Below, one piece after another: positions 61,709-64,000 of a stretch of 64,000 nucleotides of DNA (the first letter of the stretch is position 1; every line of letters starts with the position of its first letter). Both the position numbers and the translations under genes were made by a program. The DNA is taken from positions 1 through 64,000 of the forward strand of contig NZ_BMZA01000003.1 of assembly GCF_014652555.1 (NCBI RefSeq), in the 5' to 3' direction. The DNA is from Novosphingobium colocasiae. Its GTDB lineage: Bacteria > Pseudomonadota > Alphaproteobacteria > Sphingomonadales > Sphingomonadaceae. Below the pieces are notes generated by a model. That model did not search any database. It was not told the DNA's origin and worked only from the letters and a program-made list of their open reading frames with translations.

Positions 61709-62797
61709 ATGCTTGACCGCCTGATCCTTTCGCGTTTTCGCAACCATGCAGAGACGCTGCTGGACGGGACCGCGCGCTTCAACCTGCTGGTGGGAGAGAA
61801 CGGGGCCGGCAAGACCAACGTGCTCGAAGCAATCAGCCTGCTGGCGCCCGGGCGGGGGTTGCGGCGGGCGGCGCTGGCCGACATGCCGGGGCAGGCGTTC
61901 GACGGCGGCTTCGCCGTCAGCGCGGCGCTGGCCGGGCAGGGCGATGCGGTGCGGATCGGCACGGCGGTTTCGCCGGAACGGCCGGGGCGCCGCGTGGTCC
62001 AGGTCAACGGGGCCGAATGCCCGGCGGTGCGGCTGGCAGAGTGGCTGTCGATCGGCTGGCTGACCCCCGCCATGGACCGGCTGTTCACCGACAGCGCCGG
62101 TGCGCGCCGACGGTTCCTCGATCGGCTGGTGCTGGCGCTGCGCCCCGATCACGCCGCCCATGCCGCGCGGCTGGAAACGGCACTGCGCGAGCGCAACCGG
62201 CTGCTGGCGGCGGACGAGGCCCCAGACCCCAGCTGGCTTGAAGCCATCGAGACGCAACTGGCGGCGACCGGCGCACTGGTGGCGCAAGGCCGCGCCGCGT
62301 TGGTCGATGCGCTGGGACGGGATCTGGCGGCGCTGCCGGATGGCCCGTTCGCCCGGCCGGCGCTGGCCTATGCTCCGGGCGGGCCGGTGGACGAAGCGGC
62401 CCTGGCGGCGGCCCTCCGCGACAGCCGCCCGCGTGACCGGGCGGCGCAGCGCACGCTGGTCGGCCCGCACCGCGACGAACTGGTGGTGACCATGGCGGGC
62501 AAGGACCAGCCGGCGGCCGAATGCTCGACCGGGGAACAGAAGGCGATGCTGATCGCGATCGTGCTGGCGCATTCGGCGATGCTTGAACGTGAAGGCGAAG
62601 CCAGGCCACGCCTGCTGTTGCTGGACGAAGTGGCCGCGCACCTTGATCCCGTTCGCCGCGAGGCATTGTTCGAGCGGCTGCGGCATGGCAGCGCGCAAGT
62701 CTGGCTCACCGGCACTGAAACCGCGCCATTTTCCGCGATCCTGCAGGAGGCTGCGGTGTGGGAAGTCAGCGGCGGCGTGGTCCGGGCGTGGACGTGA
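61709..62797 (+). CDS. recF: DNA replication/repair protein RecF
   Basis: A 362-aa SMC-like ATPase acting in recombinational gap repair with RecO and RecR. The Walker A motif is GENGAGKTN at residues 29-37. The ABC signature is CSTGEQKAMLI and the Walker B is PRLLLLDEVAAHLDP. The opening LDRLILSRFRNHAETLL and the FLDRLVLALRPDHA block are typical of RecF. It is not next to dnaN or gyrB, as it is in many bacteria. The start is the ATG at 61709. Confidence 0.96.
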   Translation: MLDRLILSRFRNHAETLLDGTARFNLLVGENGAGKTNVLEAISLLAPGRGLRRAALADMPGQAFDGGFAVSAALAGQGDAVRIGTAVSPERPGRRVVQVNGAECPAVRLAEWLSIGWLTPAMDRLFTDSAGARRRFLDRLVLALRPDHAAHAARLETALRERNRLLAADEAPDPSWLEAIETQLAATGALVAQGRAALVDALGRDLAALPDGPFARPALAYAPGGPVDEAALAAALRDSRPRDRAAQRTLVGPHRDELVVTMAGKDQPAAECSTGEQKAMLIAIVLAHSAMLEREGEARPRLLLLDEVAAHLDPVRREALFERLRHGSAQVWLTGTETAPFSAILQEAAVWEVSGGVVRAWT

Positions 62798-62842
62798 TGC
62801 GCCTCTCCTGTCACCCGATGCAGATCGAAGGGAGCTGGGATC

Positions 62843-63562
62843 ATGGATAGCGAGTTTGTAATCCCCGCCCCGCCGCGCGTTTCCATACCGATCGCCGGAG
62901 AACGACGGCGCTTTCCGGTGAACCGCATCTTCTGTGTCGGACGCAACTACGCCGATCACGCGCGCGAGATGGGCAGCGATCCCGATCGTGAGCCGCCGTT
63001 CGTCTTCCTCAAATCCCCGGAAGCGATCATCGCCGACGGTGGGCCGCTGGCTTATCCGCCGCAGACCGCCAACCTGCATTTCGAAGTGGAGCTGGTGGTG
63101 GCGATCGGCAGCGGCGGCGCGGATATCGCGGCCGGGGCGGCGCTGGATCATGTGTTCGGCTATGCGGTCGGCCTCGACATGACGCGGCGCGATTTGCAGG
63201 ACGTTGCCAAAGAGGGGCGGAGGCCGTGGGATCTGGCCAAGAACTTTGCCGGGGCCGCGCCGATCGGCGAACTGGTGCGCGCCGCGCGCCATCCTGCGGC
63301 AGGTGACGCCATCACCCTGGAGGTCGATGGCACCGTGAAGCAATCGGGCGTGATCGGGGCGATGATCTGGTCCGTGCCCGAAATCATCGCCGCGCTATCG
63401 GCATACCAGCCGCTGCATGCCGGCGATCTCATCTTTACCGGCACCCCGGCCGGGGTCGGCGCGGTGGGCGTGGGCGCGGCGATGACCGCACGGGTTGCCG
63501 GGCTGCCGACGCTGACATGCGCGGTTGTCCCTTGCGGCCTGACCCGTCAAAGCGGCGCGTAA
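62843..63562 (+). CDS. Fumarylacetoacetate hydrolase-family protein
   Basis: A 239-aa FAH-fold enzyme. The opening RIFCVGRNYADHAREMG is followed by PFVFLKSPEA, the metal-ligand region HFEVELVVAI, FGYAVGLDMTRRDLQ, and the C-terminal DLIFTGTPAGVGAV. Size and motifs fit the fumarylpyruvate hydrolase/acylpyruvase (YcgM/FAHD1) subgroup, which cleaves acylpyruvates or decarboxylates oxaloacetate. The substrate is not fixed by sequence. The start is the ATG at 62843. Its stop region overlaps the 3' end of the convergent astA by 16 bases. Confidence 0.92.
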   Translation: MDSEFVIPAPPRVSIPIAGERRRFPVNRIFCVGRNYADHAREMGSDPDREPPFVFLKSPEAIIADGGPLAYPPQTANLHFEVELVVAIGSGGADIAAGAALDHVFGYAVGLDMTRRDLQDVAKEGRRPWDLAKNFAGAAPIGELVRAARHPAAGDAITLEVDGTVKQSGVIGAMIWSVPEIIAALSAYQPLHAGDLIFTGTPAGVGAVGVGAAMTARVAGLPTLTCAVVPCGLTRQSGA

Positions 63563-64000
63563 GTCAGCGTATCGCCCTGCTTCACGCCCAGCAGCGCGGC
63601 GGCAGCCGGGTCGATCGTCACCCCGCCATCGACCGTGTCGATATGCGCAAGGCAGGCGCGGAAGCCGGCAAGCTGGCCGGTGGCGGCCAGGTGCGTGGCC
63701 TCGGCATCGGGTGCCTTGACGATGGCGGCGACCGGGACCGTCCGGGCGTCCTGCACGGTGCGGATGCGATCGGTATCGACCGACATCGTCGGGCCGCCAT
63801 CGAAGATGTCGATGTAGTTCTGGAAGGCGAACCCTTCGTTCTCCAGCATCCGCATCGCCGGGCGGCCGGAAAAGTGCGGCTTGCCCATTACCTGCCTTGC
63901 GGCCTCGGGCAGCAGCGCGGTGTAGATCGGGTGCTTGGGCATCAGATCGGCGATGAACTGGTTGCCCTTGCGGGCGTTGAACTCGTCCGCCTCGCGGAAG
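63547..64000 (-). CDS. astA: Arginine N-succinyltransferase, 5' end cut by the window edge
   Basis: The C-terminal 150 residues of AstA, which succinylates arginine in the first step of the AST pathway. The visible part runs from FREADEFNARKGNQFIADLM through PKHPIYTALLPEAARQVMGK, RMLENEGFAFQNYIDIFDGG, to the C-terminus near TLTYAPL. The IFDGGP motif is a strong family mark. The frame continues unbroken to the window end. No other ast genes are in view. Confidence 0.92.
   Translation of the reverse strand, partial: FREADEFNARKGNQFIADLMPKHPIYTALLPEAARQVMGKPHFSGRPAMRMLENEGFAFQNYIDIFDGGPTMSVDTDRIRTVQDARTVPVAAIVKAPDAEATHLAATGQLAGFRACLAHIDTVDGGVTIDPAAAALLGVKQGDTLTYAPL

Overview
The window is chromosomal DNA from a high-GC alphaproteobacterium, most likely a sphingomonad (Novosphingobium/Sphingomonas-like). 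Supporting signs are very GC-rich third codon positions, the large NAD-dependent glutamate dehydrogenase, a TonB-dependent receptor with its own sigma/FecR pair, NTG starts and ATGA/TGATG gene overlaps, and dispersed palindromes built on the core TCGAGCGTAGTCGAG. No prophage, transposase, insertion sequence or CRISPR array was seen. The organism assignment is inference from gene content.

Layout. (1) 1-9394: the 3' end of an initiator tRNA, fumC on the minus strand, then a tight plus-strand operon. It encodes an unrecognised 516-aa protein, a biotin carboxyl carrier protein, a biotin carboxylase, a pyruvate-carboxylase-type carboxyltransferase, an AMP-forming acyl-CoA ligase and an SCP-type thiolase. 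Carboxylase, ligase and thiolase together suggest ketone to beta-keto acid to beta-ketoacyl-CoA to acyl-CoA. That would be a biotin-dependent counterpart of the acetone and acetophenone carboxylase routes. This is the strongest candidate for an undescribed system here.

(2) 9395-19353: small genes (PhnA-like, DUF2141, a lipoprotein, a Rieske protein, OsmC), then an ECF sigma factor, FecR, STN-TonB receptor and autotransporter module that looks like cell-surface signalling. (3) 19514-27492: a GntR/FCD regulator divergent from an outer-membrane barrel protein, biuret hydrolase, an NCS2-type permease and AtzG/AtzE/AtzH/AtzF homologues. This is a nitrogen-scavenging operon in which the biuret and carboxybiuret routes converge on allophanate. 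No ring-opening cyanuric acid hydrolase is present in the window.

(4) 27636-38013: a CrtC/AttH-like protein, etfBA, a GNAT acetyltransferase, an exported SurE-like phosphatase, a DUF445 protein and an RND efflux pair. (5) 38128-43689: a LysR regulator divergent from isovaleryl-CoA dehydrogenase and both methylcrotonyl-CoA carboxylase subunits (leucine/isovalerate catabolism, electrons passing to ETF). (6) 43745-54950: a cell-envelope region with a heparinase-like protein, rpe, a second DUF2141 protein, an NTP transferase, a Tam41-like CTP:phosphatidate cytidylyltransferase candidate, a diacylglycerol kinase-family protein, two tandem CDP-glycerol glycerophosphotransferase-like enzymes, a flippase and an M20 amidohydrolase.

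(7) 55074-64000: the 180-kDa-class glutamate dehydrogenase, an Excalibur-domain protein, tRNA-Arg(TCT), a queuosine-precursor-type transporter, recF, a fumarylacetoacetate hydrolase-family enzyme and a truncated astA. No stretch longer than about 300 bases lacks a gene. The larger gaps hold the palindromic repeats, the operator-like sites and the terminator listed below.
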